Of a stretch of 64,000 nt of DNA, positions 26,871 to 35,484 are shown in pieces. The stretch lies in the NCBI GenBank assembly GCA_902798965.1, contig CADBYS010000006.1, forward strand, positions 1-64,000, in the 5' to 3' direction. The notes under the pieces are model-generated. The model had not been told where the DNA came from. It worked only from the letters and a program-made list of their open reading frames with translations, and ran no database searches. The DNA is from an uncultured Bacteroidales bacterium. GTDB lineage: Bacteria > Bacteroidota > Bacteroidia > Bacteroidales > Paludibacteraceae. Every line of letters starts with the position of its first letter. Within the stretch, counting starts at the first letter, position 1. Made by a program: the position numbers and the translations under genes.

Positions 26871-27683
26871 ATGTTTGTAAAGATTACGGAACAGCCGTCG
26901 TTGCACGACGACCTGGATAAGAAAAGCGTGAGCGAGCTGCTCACGGAGATGAACGCCGAGGATCAGAAGGTGGCCTTGGCAGTTAAGGCTGCGATCCCGC
27001 AGATAACGAAGCTGGTGGAAGGCATCGTGCCGAGGATGAAACAAGGCGGTCGTATCTTCTATATGGGTGCGGGTACGTCTGGTCGTCTGGGTGTGTTGGA
27101 TGCCTCGGAGATCCCGCCAACGTTCGGTATGCCGAATACGTATGTGGTAGGTCTGATAGCAGGTGGTGACACTGCATTGCGTAACCCTGTGGAGCGCGCC
27201 GAGGACGATCCTGAAAAGGCCTGGCAGGAACTTAAGGATCATGATATCAGCACGTTGGATACCGTGATTGGCGTAGCGGCTTCGGGTACGACTCCTTATG
27301 TGATAGGCGCGCTCAAGCACGCGCGCGAGTTTGGCTGCCTGACGGCATCGATCAGTTGCAATCCTGATTCGCCGGTGGCTCAGGAGGCGGAGATAGCTAT
27401 AGAGGCGCTGGTAGGTCCGGAGTTCGTGACGGGCAGTACGCGACTGAAATCCGGCACGGCGCAGAAGCTGATCTGTAACATGATCACCACCACTACGATG
27501 ATCAAGATGGGACGTGTGAAGGGCAACAAGATGGTGAACATGCAACTGAGCAACAAGAAGCTGGTTGACCGCGGTACGCGAATGCTGGTGGATGAGCTCG
27601 GATTGGAGTACGAAGAGGCAAAAAAACTGCTACTTTTGCACGGATCGGTGAAAAAAGCGATGGATGCGTATAAAAATGCTTGA
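26871..27683 (+). CDS. murQ: N-acetylmuramic acid 6-phosphate etherase
   Basis: The start is ATG 26871 (MFVKITEQPSLHDDLDKKSV), 4 bases after the kinase stop; the frame extends upstream into that gene. The product has 270 residues. The SIS-domain signatures GRIFYMGAGTSGRLGVLDASEIPPTFG and AASGTTPYVIGAL, plus LKSGTAQKLICNMITT, are diagnostic of MurQ. It cleaves the lactyl ether of MurNAc-6-P to GlcNAc-6-P and D-lactate. With the kinase and the downstream SusC/SusD and amidase genes it places MurNAc use at the centre of this locus. Its stop codon is only 4 bases upstream of the next promoter. Confidence 0.95.
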   Translation: MFVKITEQPSLHDDLDKKSVSELLTEMNAEDQKVALAVKAAIPQITKLVEGIVPRMKQGGRIFYMGAGTSGRLGVLDASEIPPTFGMPNTYVVGLIAGGDTALRNPVERAEDDPEKAWQELKDHDISTLDTVIGVAASGTTPYVIGALKHAREFGCLTASISCNPDSPVAQEAEIAIEALVGPEFVTGSTRLKSGTAQKLICNMITTTTMIKMGRVKGNKMVNMQLSNKKLVDRGTRMLVDELGLEYEEAKKLLLLHGSVKKAMDAYKNA

Positions 27684-27687
27684 AAAA

Positions 27688-27719
27688 TTTGCAAATTCGA
27701 AAAATTTTTTGTATCTTTG
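27688..27719 (+). promoter_or_regulatory. Promoter of the susC operon
   Basis: TTTG (27688-27691), a 20-base spacer and TATCTTTG (27712-27719). The promoter begins right after the murQ stop; the SusC start is 54 bases downstream. Confidence 0.8.
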
Positions 27720-27773
27720 TGCGCACAAACGCAAATGACGCTAAATTAGTAAAATTAATATCGGAAAAACTAT

Positions 27774-30700
27774 ATGAAAAGATTCTGTTTCATAATGGCG
27801 CTGATGGTATTGCCGATAATCGGTTGGGCAAGTATCACGGTGCGCGGCGTTGTGACTTCGGCGGCTGACGGCGAACCGGTGATAGGTGCTTCGGTGCTGG
27901 AGTACGGCACAACGAACGGTACGATAACCGACTTCGACGGATTTTATCAGCTTACCGTGGGCGACAAGGCTATTCTGGAAGTGAGCTACGTAGGCTTGAA
28001 GACTCAGAATGTGGTTGTTACGGGTGAGCAGATGAACGTGGTGATGCAAGACGACGCCATTGCTATGGAAGAGGTGGTGGTGACCGCCATGGGTATCGTT
28101 CAGGAAAAGAAGCGAATGAACTTTGCCGTGCAGAACATTGGCAGTGAGTCGCTTACCGAGAGCAAGAACGCTAACTTCGTCAGTTCGCTGCAAGGTAAGG
28201 TAGCAGGTCTGCAAGTGACGAACGGCGGTGGTTCGCCTAACTCCGGCAGCCAGATTATCATTCGTGGTATAACCTCGGTGAACACGAGCAAGTCGAACGA
28301 GCCGTTGTTTATTCTGGACGGTATGCCTATCAGTGGCGGTGCGACGGCAGCAGCGGATATCAACCCGAACGATATAGCCGACGTGACGATCCTGAAGGGT
28401 GCGGCTGCTGCGGCTCTGTACGGTCAGGATGCAGCCAACGGTGTGATCATGATCACCACCAAGCAAGGCGAGGCAGGAACGATCAAGGTGCAAGCCTCGG
28501 GCAGCTGGCAGTGGGATCAGCCTACGCGCGTACCGCAACTGCAGACGACCTACGGCCCGGGTGCCAACGGCTTCTACAAGGATCGCGCCGTGACCGGCGG
28601 TTGGGGTCCGATGCTTGAGGAAGGAACGAAGATTTACGACAACCTGAATAACTTCCTCACTACGGGCTTCTACCACAAGTACGACTTCTCGGTGCAGGGC
28701 GGTACGGACAAGTTCAATGCCTATGCTTCGGCTAACTGGTCGAATGCCGACGGCGTTATTCCTCAGGATTACAAGCAGAAGTTCGGTGCTCTGCTGAAGG
28801 CAAGTTACTCGCCTGCGAAGTGGATCACATTCAATGCCTCGGCGAACATCAGTCACACCAAGAGCCGCAGTACAAGCGGTATGAGCAGCGCGTACAGTTG
28901 GGCAATCACCGACGATATAACCGATTACCAGTTGGCTAACGGCTATCCGCGTTACTTGACTTACAATGAGACGCACAAGTACAACTCGACCTACAGCCCG
29001 CTGTACTCGATTTACAACGACGGCGGCGTAGCCAAAGCGTTGCGTAACGTGCTGAATGCTTCGGTAGTGTTGAAGCCCGTTAAGGGACTGAACATCACCG
29101 GTCGTGTGAGCTACGACGTAAAGAAGAGCACGAGTGAGAGTTACACCGTACCGCGCTGGGACGACACCTTTGTCGTACAATCGATCAAAGACCCGGGTGA
29201 CGATGCTTCGGACGAGGCGAAAGCGGCTTATCAAGCCTATCTGAATTTCTTGGCAACCGACTATCTGGATCAAAATAATGCCTTTTTGACGAGCGACGAT
29301 ATAGAGAACATGGATATATCGAAACTCGGTGCATTCAGCGCTTCGACGGGTAGCAGCCAACTGTTCACTGCAGGCTTCACGGCAAGTTACAAAGCCGAGT
29401 TGCCGATGGACTTCTCGCTGGAGGCAATGGTGGGTGGCGACCTGAAGATGAGCGAGGGATTCTCGACTTCCGAACACGGTGCGGACTTCATTATCCCGGG
29501 CACATACAGTTTGCTGAACTGCAATGCGCAAAAGATCTATTACACCGACCGCACGGCATCGCACAGCGGCAAACGAATGTTCGGTTACTACTATGAGGTG
29601 CGCGCCGATTACAAAGGTTTGGCATCGTTGTCGGTAACCGGTCGTTGGGACTGGAGCTCGACCATCAAGAAAAATCCGTACTTCTATCCTTCCGTTACGG
29701 CAGGTATCACTCTGTCGGAACTTATCCCGGGACTGAACCAGACAACGAACAACTGGCTGAGTTACTGGAAGCTTCGCGGCAACTACGCTGTAGTAGGTTC
29801 GGATGCTCCGGCATATCTGTACGACCGTCGCTTCAAGCAGTTCGGTACGTATCCTGACGGCGGTTACGGTATTGACCCGACGATGTCGTCGGCTTCGCTC
29901 GACTTGGCACCGGAGATGTCGTACTCATGGGAGATCGGTACTGATATCCGTCTGTTCAACAACATGACGCGCCTGGATATCGCTTACTACAACACGAAGG
30001 TTGATAACCAGATTGTTACGGTGCGTGTGTCGCCGGCTTCGGGATATATCCTCCAGACGCGCAACGAGGGTGCTGTTCGTAACCACGGTGTGGAAGTGAC
30101 GTGGGATCAGGATCTGATCAAGATGCGTAACTTCCAATGGACGATGGGCTTGAACTTCGGTTTGAACCGCGGTAAGGTAACCTACCTGCCCGAGGGCGTG
30201 AGCGAGATCACGAACGTTCAGTACGGCGATGTGTTCACCTCGGCGTACATGGGCGGCTCGACCACTGCCTTGACGGGTAAGGACTACAAGCGTAACCCCG
30301 AGGGACAAGTGATTGTGGATGAGAACGGTTATCCACAGATCGACCCGAACAAGAACCTGCTGATTGGTAACCGGGAGCCGTTGTTCCAGATGGGCTTGAG
30401 CAGCAAGATGAACATCCACGGTGTGAACTTCTCGTTCCTGTTCGACGGACGTTACGGCGGCGATGTGCTGAACGTGACAGGTCGAAACCTGATTGACAAA
30501 GGTAACTCCAAACTGCTGGAGAAATACCGCGGTCGTCAGGTGGTGTTCAACGGCGTGACCGAGCATAAGGATGAGGCAGGCAACATCTATTACGAGCCGA
30601 ACACCACTCCTATCACGCTCGACTACACGACCATCATCAATTACTTCTGCCAGGTCAGCTCCAACTTCATCGAGGACGGTTCGTATATCCGCCTCAGTTA

Positions 30701-30935
30701 TGTGACCTTGGGTTACGACTTCTGCAGCATCAATGCGATGAAAAAGCAGAAGTTCTTTAAGAGCCTGAAGCTCGACTTCACGTGCAACAACGTGTTCTTG
30801 CTTACCAAGTACACGGGTACCGACCCGATGTGTAACGCCTCGACAGGCGCTAACGGTACAGGATCGGCAGGTATCGATGATATGCCAATCCCGAACACGC
30901 GTTCGTATAACATCTCGTTAAGTGCAACCTTCTAA
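27774..30935 (+). CDS. SusC/RagA-family TonB-dependent outer-membrane transporter
   Basis: This 1053-residue protein has a signal peptide (MKRFCFIMALMVLPIIGWA) and an N-terminal carboxypeptidase-regulatory-like domain (VRGVVTSAADGEPVIGASV, TDFDGFYQLTV). A plug domain follows (VVVTAMGIVQEKKRMNFA.. LQGKVAGLQV, IIIRGITSVN, PLFILDGMPISGG), then a long beta-barrel region. It imports large ligands, oligosaccharides or peptides, across the outer membrane with the SusD-like partner encoded 11 bases later. Given murQ and the kinase immediately upstream, the cargo may be muropeptides or MurNAc-containing sugars; that is inference from context. No anti-sigma/ECF pair or hybrid two-component regulator is visible next to it. 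Confidence 0.95.
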   Translation: MKRFCFIMALMVLPIIGWASITVRGVVTSAADGEPVIGASVLEYGTTNGTITDFDGFYQLTVGDKAILEVSYVGLKTQNVVVTGEQMNVVMQDDAIAMEEVVVTAMGIVQEKKRMNFAVQNIGSESLTESKNANFVSSLQGKVAGLQVTNGGGSPNSGSQIIIRGITSVNTSKSNEPLFILDGMPISGGATAAADINPNDIADVTILKGAAAAALYGQDAANGVIMITTKQGEAGTIKVQASGSWQWDQPTRVPQLQTTYGPGANGFYKDRAVTGGWGPMLEEGTKIYDNLNNFLTTGFYHKYDFSVQGGTDKFNAYASANWSNADGVIPQDYKQKFGALLKASYSPAKWITFNASANISHTKSRSTSGMSSAYSWAITDDITDYQLANGYPRYLTYNETHKYNSTYSPLYSIYNDGGVAKALRNVLNASVVLKPVKGLNITGRVSYDVKKSTSESYTVPRWDDTFVVQSIKDPGDDASDEAKAAYQAYLNFLATDYLDQNNAFLTSDDIENMDISKLGAFSASTGSSQLFTAGFTASYKAELPMDFSLEAMVGGDLKMSEGFSTSEHGADFIIPGTYSLLNCNAQKIYYTDRTASHSGKRMFGYYYEVRADYKGLASLSVTGRWDWSSTIKKNPYFYPSVTAGITLSELIPGLNQTTNNWLSYWKLRGNYAVVGSDAPAYLYDRRFKQFGTYPDGGYGIDPTMSSASLDLAPEMSYSWEIGTDIRLFNNMTRLDIAYYNTKVDNQIVTVRVSPASGYILQTRNEGAVRNHGVEVTWDQDLIKMRNFQWTMGLNFGLNRGKVTYLPEGVSEITNVQYGDVFTSAYMGGSTTALTGKDYKRNPEGQVIVDENGYPQIDPNKNLLIGNREPLFQMGLSSKMNIHGVNFSFLFDGRYGGDVLNVTGRNLIDKGNSKLLEKYRGRQVVFNGVTEHKDEAGNIYYEPNTTPITLDYTTIINYFCQVSSNFIEDGSYIRLSYVTLGYDFCSINAMKKQKFFKSLKLDFTCNNVFLLTKYTGTDPMCNASTGANGTGSAGIDDMPIPNTRSYNISLSATF

Positions 30936-30946
30936 ATTGTACGATT

Positions 30947-32749
30947 ATGAAAAAACTGCTATATACATTTTGCTTGTTCGGAGCGTTGCTCTTGACAGGA
31001 TGTGAAGATGCCTTTTTCGGCGATGTAAATACCAGTAAGGATTCGCCGATCACAATCACGGTTGATCAGGCTATTCCTACAGCTTGCTTCTATGCTGCGC
31101 AGCTCTGCTACGACCATGCCGAGTACGGCGTATATCTGTCGCAGGCACTGACCACCGGCGGCAAGAGTCAGACCGGTTCGTATCCGTACAGCCAGGGTTG
31201 GGAGTTCCTGGGCGTGAACCGCCATCCGATGTGGCGTCGTCACTTCTACGACCTGGGTGCCAATATCCACAAGATGAACGAGATCGCTACCGAGAAAGGC
31301 AACCTGAACGCTGTGCTTATTGGCCGAACAATCATGTTAGGTTCCACAATGTTCACCACCGACGCGTTCGGCGATATGCCGCGCTCGGAAGCGTACACCA
31401 AGAGCTCGCCGGCCTACGATATGCAAGCCGACATCTACGACTGGATGTTCCAGGAGGCAGACGAGTTGGCCAAACTGTATGACGACACGACCTGGACGAA
31501 GTGCCCGACGAATATGCCTATCTCGCAAAAGATGGATCGCATCTACGCGGGCGACATGCGCAAGTGGGGCTTGTACGCCAAGGCGCTGCGCTGCCGCCTG
31601 TGGCTGCGCAAGTTGCCGAACTGGGAGAACACTCCCGCCGTATGCAACAAGATTATCAGCATGGTGGATGAGGTGGTGAACGATGCCAACTGGGAAGAGC
31701 CTATCTACCGCTACGACGGCGGCAAGACCGAGCAGAACTGCCCGTGGGGACCTTACGCTCCGATCATCAACTCGTGGGAGAGCCGCGGTAACCGCCTGGC
31801 ATCCTCGCTGCCCACCACGTTCTTTGCCAAAGCGCTGCTGGGCGCTTACCCGAACGAGAAGTCCGATCGCGGTTTGGCTCTCGATCCGCGTGCCGTGAAG
31901 ATGATGACCGCCAGGGCTATGGGTACAACGGCCAACAGTACCGTGCTCCGCCACCTGGAGAGTAATATCGGCATGGACAACTCCATGAAGATCACCTACT
32001 ACCCCGATCTGTATGCTACGGACGCAGCCACCAACCCCTTCACGCAGAACACCGGATACATAGCGCTCATCACTACCGAAGAGCTGCTGTTCATCAAGGC
32101 GGAAGCACAGTATTGGGCAGGCGACAAGAACGGTGCGTACAACACCACCTGCGAAGCCGTGCACGCCAGTTTCGCCCGCTACGGAGTGGAGGAGCTTGGC
32201 CTGACAGGCAACGCCGAGAAACGTATGGATCGCTTCTGGGAAGTGAAGTTGCCGGGTGCAGCGTCGTTCACCATTGCCGACCTCATGCAGCAGAAGTACA
32301 TCGCTATGTACCTGCAACCCGAGCAGTGGACAGACTTGCGCCGCTACAACTATTCCAGCCTGACCAACGGTATTCAGTACGACAACTGCTACGTCTATAC
32401 CGTAACGAACGTACATAACGGTCACGCCAAGCAGTGGAGTGCCGATTCGTTCAAGAACACGTACTCGCTGCGCCGTCCGTACAACCTGTACGAAGCTTAT
32501 TGGTGCACGCCTGATGACTACGGCGTGAATGCCGAACTCTCGCCTAATGCATGGGTTAACCGACTGAATGCCGATACTGAGACCGAAACGAAGTACAACA
32601 AAGGCGAGCTGGATCGTATAGGCTACTATACCACCAATGCAGCCGGCGAAAAGGTGCTCGACTATCGCGTACTCAAGCGCAGGCTGATCTGGGCACATAA
32701 CACGTCGGGCAAGGCGGTTAGCAACGACCCGCAGATAACTTGGCAATAA
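30947..32749 (+). CDS. SusD/RagB-family lipoprotein
   Basis: This 600-residue protein has a lipoprotein signal (FGALLLTGCEDAFFGD) and helical TPR-like SusD features: MNEIATEKGNLNAVLIGRTIMLGSTMFTTDAFGDMP, then TEELLFIKAEAQYWAGD and YIAMYLQPEQWTDLRRYNY near the C-terminus. It caps the SusC barrel on the cell surface and helps bind the ligand. It resembles the SusD-like group 2 rather than classical SusD. Immediate neighbours are SusC upstream (11 bases) and an unknown lipoprotein 25 bases downstream. Confidence 0.93.
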   Translation: MKKLLYTFCLFGALLLTGCEDAFFGDVNTSKDSPITITVDQAIPTACFYAAQLCYDHAEYGVYLSQALTTGGKSQTGSYPYSQGWEFLGVNRHPMWRRHFYDLGANIHKMNEIATEKGNLNAVLIGRTIMLGSTMFTTDAFGDMPRSEAYTKSSPAYDMQADIYDWMFQEADELAKLYDDTTWTKCPTNMPISQKMDRIYAGDMRKWGLYAKALRCRLWLRKLPNWENTPAVCNKIISMVDEVVNDANWEEPIYRYDGGKTEQNCPWGPYAPIINSWESRGNRLASSLPTTFFAKALLGAYPNEKSDRGLALDPRAVKMMTARAMGTTANSTVLRHLESNIGMDNSMKITYYPDLYATDAATNPFTQNTGYIALITTEELLFIKAEAQYWAGDKNGAYNTTCEAVHASFARYGVEELGLTGNAEKRMDRFWEVKLPGAASFTIADLMQQKYIAMYLQPEQWTDLRRYNYSSLTNGIQYDNCYVYTVTNVHNGHAKQWSADSFKNTYSLRRPYNLYEAYWCTPDDYGVNAELSPNAWVNRLNADTETETKYNKGELDRIGYYTTNAAGEKVLDYRVLKRRLIWAHNTSGKAVSNDPQITWQ

Positions 32750-32774
32750 TACGAACGCAAAGAATAGAAAAGAT

Positions 32775-33626
32775 ATGAAACGTACAACAATTTTCATAAC
32801 CATAGCGGCAACGATGCTCGTATTGGCATCGTGCGCCAAGCATGACTTCTTTGACGAAGATACTATCACCGGCAAGGTAGGTCCTGAAGCCTACTGGGAG
32901 GTAGGTAGTGCGGTGGTTACTGCCGGAAACAGTATGGATTTTACCGCGCAATATTATTCGTCGGTTACGCAGATCGACCACTCTGAAGTATGGTACGATA
33001 TTGTGGAGACCTTGGAAAAGTCAGTTACTTGCCCATGGACGGCTACGTTCACCTACACGCTTTCCAGCAACGTATCCGAGCAGAAGCGTGTATCGCAGAT
33101 GATACAGAAGTACCCGCACGCCGAGGACATGTGGAGCAAGGAGCTGCATGCATATGTGCTGAAGGATGCGTTCCCTGTCAGCGGTACACTGGCTGCCTTC
33201 GAGTGGAAGCAACCCACTGTGTTCGACTCCACGAAGATGGTTCAGTACTTCGGCGATACCTACATGGCGGATTTCAAGGAAGCTGTACATCAAAAAATGC
33301 AGTTCGCCGACTACCGAAAGATGTATATCGGCATGGGTAAGCTGGAGGATTTCCGCCAATATACCGACTCCACGGAGGACAAGAACCAAGGTGAGGGCGT
33401 ATATGTCTATCACTTCCCCAAGGATTCAGAGGGTAAAGAGATCGTGCCGTATGCTATCGATTCTATTTGGGCGACCATCGGATTTGCCGAGCTCATCGAG
33501 AACACGGCCAACGGCTACTATGATGTAGAGTACAAGCGCTCGTACGCGCTTAACGCGCTGCTGCGCGTGTATGACGTACGCGGTATATATGGTCGAACGG
33601 TTTCGAAACATATAGATATTAATTAA
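32775..33626 (+). CDS. Lipoprotein of unknown function in the SusC/D locus
   Basis: This 283-residue protein has a lipoprotein signal ending in LVLASCAKHDFFDED. I recognise no domain. It is rich in aromatic and charged residues typical of beta-sandwich surface proteins, and position after SusD suggests a SusE/F-like surface binding role. It ends 172 bases before the next gene, and that gap holds a CACCCCACT/TTGGGGACCCC hairpin element also found at about 1361-1393. Confidence 0.7.
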   Translation: MKRTTIFITIAATMLVLASCAKHDFFDEDTITGKVGPEAYWEVGSAVVTAGNSMDFTAQYYSSVTQIDHSEVWYDIVETLEKSVTCPWTATFTYTLSSNVSEQKRVSQMIQKYPHAEDMWSKELHAYVLKDAFPVSGTLAAFEWKQPTVFDSTKMVQYFGDTYMADFKEAVHQKMQFADYRKMYIGMGKLEDFRQYTDSTEDKNQGEGVYVYHFPKDSEGKEIVPYAIDSIWATIGFAELIENTANGYYDVEYKRSYALNALLRVYDVRGIYGRTVSKHIDIN

Positions 33627-33689
33627 TATTTCTGATTTCTGTCGGCATCTTTGCGATTTTTGTTCGGTCATTATGCACCACATAACTGA

Positions 33690-33728
33690 CACCCCACTCG
33701 AACAAGTTCTTTGGGGACCCCGAACTCC
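33690..33728. repeat. CCCCA/TGGGG hairpin element
   Basis: ACACCCCACT..., a short loop and CTTTGGGGACCCCGAA make a small stem-loop. The pattern is shared with 1361-1393, 32 kb away, next to a 51-bp repeat. It may be a REP-like dispersed element. Confidence 0.5.
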
Positions 33729-33798
33729 CTCACAATAAATCACAAATCTGCTCGACATAAATGCAGAAATAGAGATATGAACAGATAATTCCAAGACA

Positions 33799-35484
33799 AT
33801 GAAAACATATATCAAACTACTTACGTTAGCATTGACATGTTTGTCGCTGGCGGCATGTGTGGATAATATCCCTGTGGAGGAGAATCTGCCACAGGATGCT
33901 GTGTCCTTCAATTATCATATCATCGGCGACTATGCGCTGGATTATTACGTAGGTTCGGTCATCACGTTCGAGAATACCTCGCCTACCCAAGGTCAGGCTG
34001 TCTGGGCGTTTGGCGACGGCAAAACAGCTGAGGGCGACAAGGTGGATCACTTCTACACCGAGGCGGGTACGTACCGCGTGAAGCTGACCATAGGCGATCA
34101 GAGCAAGACGCAGGTGATCATGATATCCGACATCAAGCCGCTGCTTAGCATCAACCCCATCGAGGGTGGCTTGTGCGAGGTGAACACCACCAAGGTTAGC
34201 TTTTCGCTCGAGGTGCCTAATCCTCAGAGTCTGCCGCTGGAGTACGAATGGACTTTCCCGCAGGGAACGAAAGACGGCGAGGGCGATCTGATGAGTTCGA
34301 GCAAGGATCGTCTGCCGGGTGAAGTGATGTTCGGCAATGTAGGTTCGCAAGCCGTACGTCTGCGCGTGTGGATGGATGGCCGCGAACTGGAGGAAGGCGT
34401 GATCAACGTGCAGGTAGGTTACAACCAGCCTGTGCCTACGCTCTACTATGCCGTACAAGGCGGCAAGATCATGGCGTACAAGCTTATCAGCGATGTACCT
34501 GAGGGAATGCAGGTTATGCCGTTCGATATGGGCTTGTCGTCCGGTCAGCATCCATTCAACCTGCTATTCAAGGACACGTCGCTGTATATCCTGGATTGCG
34601 GCAAGCAGTTCTATTATGTCAACGATGAGGACGGTGTGCTCGGCGACGGCAAGATAACCGTGATGTCCGCCGATGGCGCAAAGGTTGAGACGATGCTCAC
34701 CAATGCCGGCCAAGCAGCGTTCGATGACCCGTTCTACGGATATATCGAAGGCGACTGGCTCTATTTCGCCAACCGTAACACCGGTATCATGCGTATTGGT
34801 CTGAACGAGCGCAACGCCATCTTCTCGCACGCAACGTATCCGTATTACGTGCAGCACACCACGCTCGGCTATTACAACAACGGCTGGGGCTACGGCAGTA
34901 TCGGCGGTTGCTTTGGCAAGGTGGAAGGTGTATGGTACTGGACGAAGTACTACAACGGCACAGGTATCTTCCGATTCAAGGATAGTGATATTTTGCCGAA
35001 TACGATCGCTCAGGGCGACGACACCAATGTACCGCAAGACGGTATAGCTCTGGGAGGTATGTGCCCCAAGTCGTTTGTCTACGACAAGAATACGCAGAAG
35101 TTCTACTTCACCATATGGGATGCAGGTTACGGAGGATTCTATGCTTGTACGATTGACGAGTTGAATGAGATCGGCACCTCCAAATCCAAACTCGCGCCGT
35201 ACAAGAAACTGACGGCTGACGGTCTGGGCTTTGAGCCGAACATCACCGGTTCACCGGCATCGATCGAGGGTACGACATCCGAACCGGTGGCAATCTGTCA
35301 GATGGCATTGGACGAGGCTACGGGATATGTATATTTCGCCTTCCGCAACAACCACAGCGATGCCACTTGTGCACCTACCGGTATCTACCGCTACAATCCC
35401 AATACCGACGTGATTGAGCCGGTGATTGAAGGTGCATCGGTATATGGTTTGGTAATCAACAATAATCCGACGAAACTCTTCTAA
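33799..35484 (+). CDS. PKD-domain lipoprotein with propeller-like C-terminal region
   Basis: This 561-residue protein has a lipoprotein signal (LTCLSLAACVDN). Residues about 50-115 form a PKD domain (FENTSPTQGQAVWAFGDGKTAEGDKVDHFYTEAGTYRVKLTI), and a second Ig-like region follows. From about residue 210 on, repeated blade-like segments (GYIEGDWLYFANRNTGIMRIGL; CPKSFVYDKNTQKFYFTIWD) suggest a beta-propeller. It probably sits on the outer membrane and binds glycan or peptide for the SusC/D pair. Its stop overlaps the next start by one base (TAATG), so translation is coupled to the GHL10 gene. Confidence 0.75.
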   Translation: MKTYIKLLTLALTCLSLAACVDNIPVEENLPQDAVSFNYHIIGDYALDYYVGSVITFENTSPTQGQAVWAFGDGKTAEGDKVDHFYTEAGTYRVKLTIGDQSKTQVIMISDIKPLLSINPIEGGLCEVNTTKVSFSLEVPNPQSLPLEYEWTFPQGTKDGEGDLMSSSKDRLPGEVMFGNVGSQAVRLRVWMDGRELEEGVINVQVGYNQPVPTLYYAVQGGKIMAYKLISDVPEGMQVMPFDMGLSSGQHPFNLLFKDTSLYILDCGKQFYYVNDEDGVLGDGKITVMSADGAKVETMLTNAGQAAFDDPFYGYIEGDWLYFANRNTGIMRIGLNERNAIFSHATYPYYVQHTTLGYYNNGWGYGSIGGCFGKVEGVWYWTKYYNGTGIFRFKDSDILPNTIAQGDDTNVPQDGIALGGMCPKSFVYDKNTQKFYFTIWDAGYGGFYACTIDELNEIGTSKSKLAPYKKLTADGLGFEPNITGSPASIEGTTSEPVAICQMALDEATGYVYFAFRNNHSDATCAPTGIYRYNPNTDVIEPVIEGASVYGLVINNNPTKLF

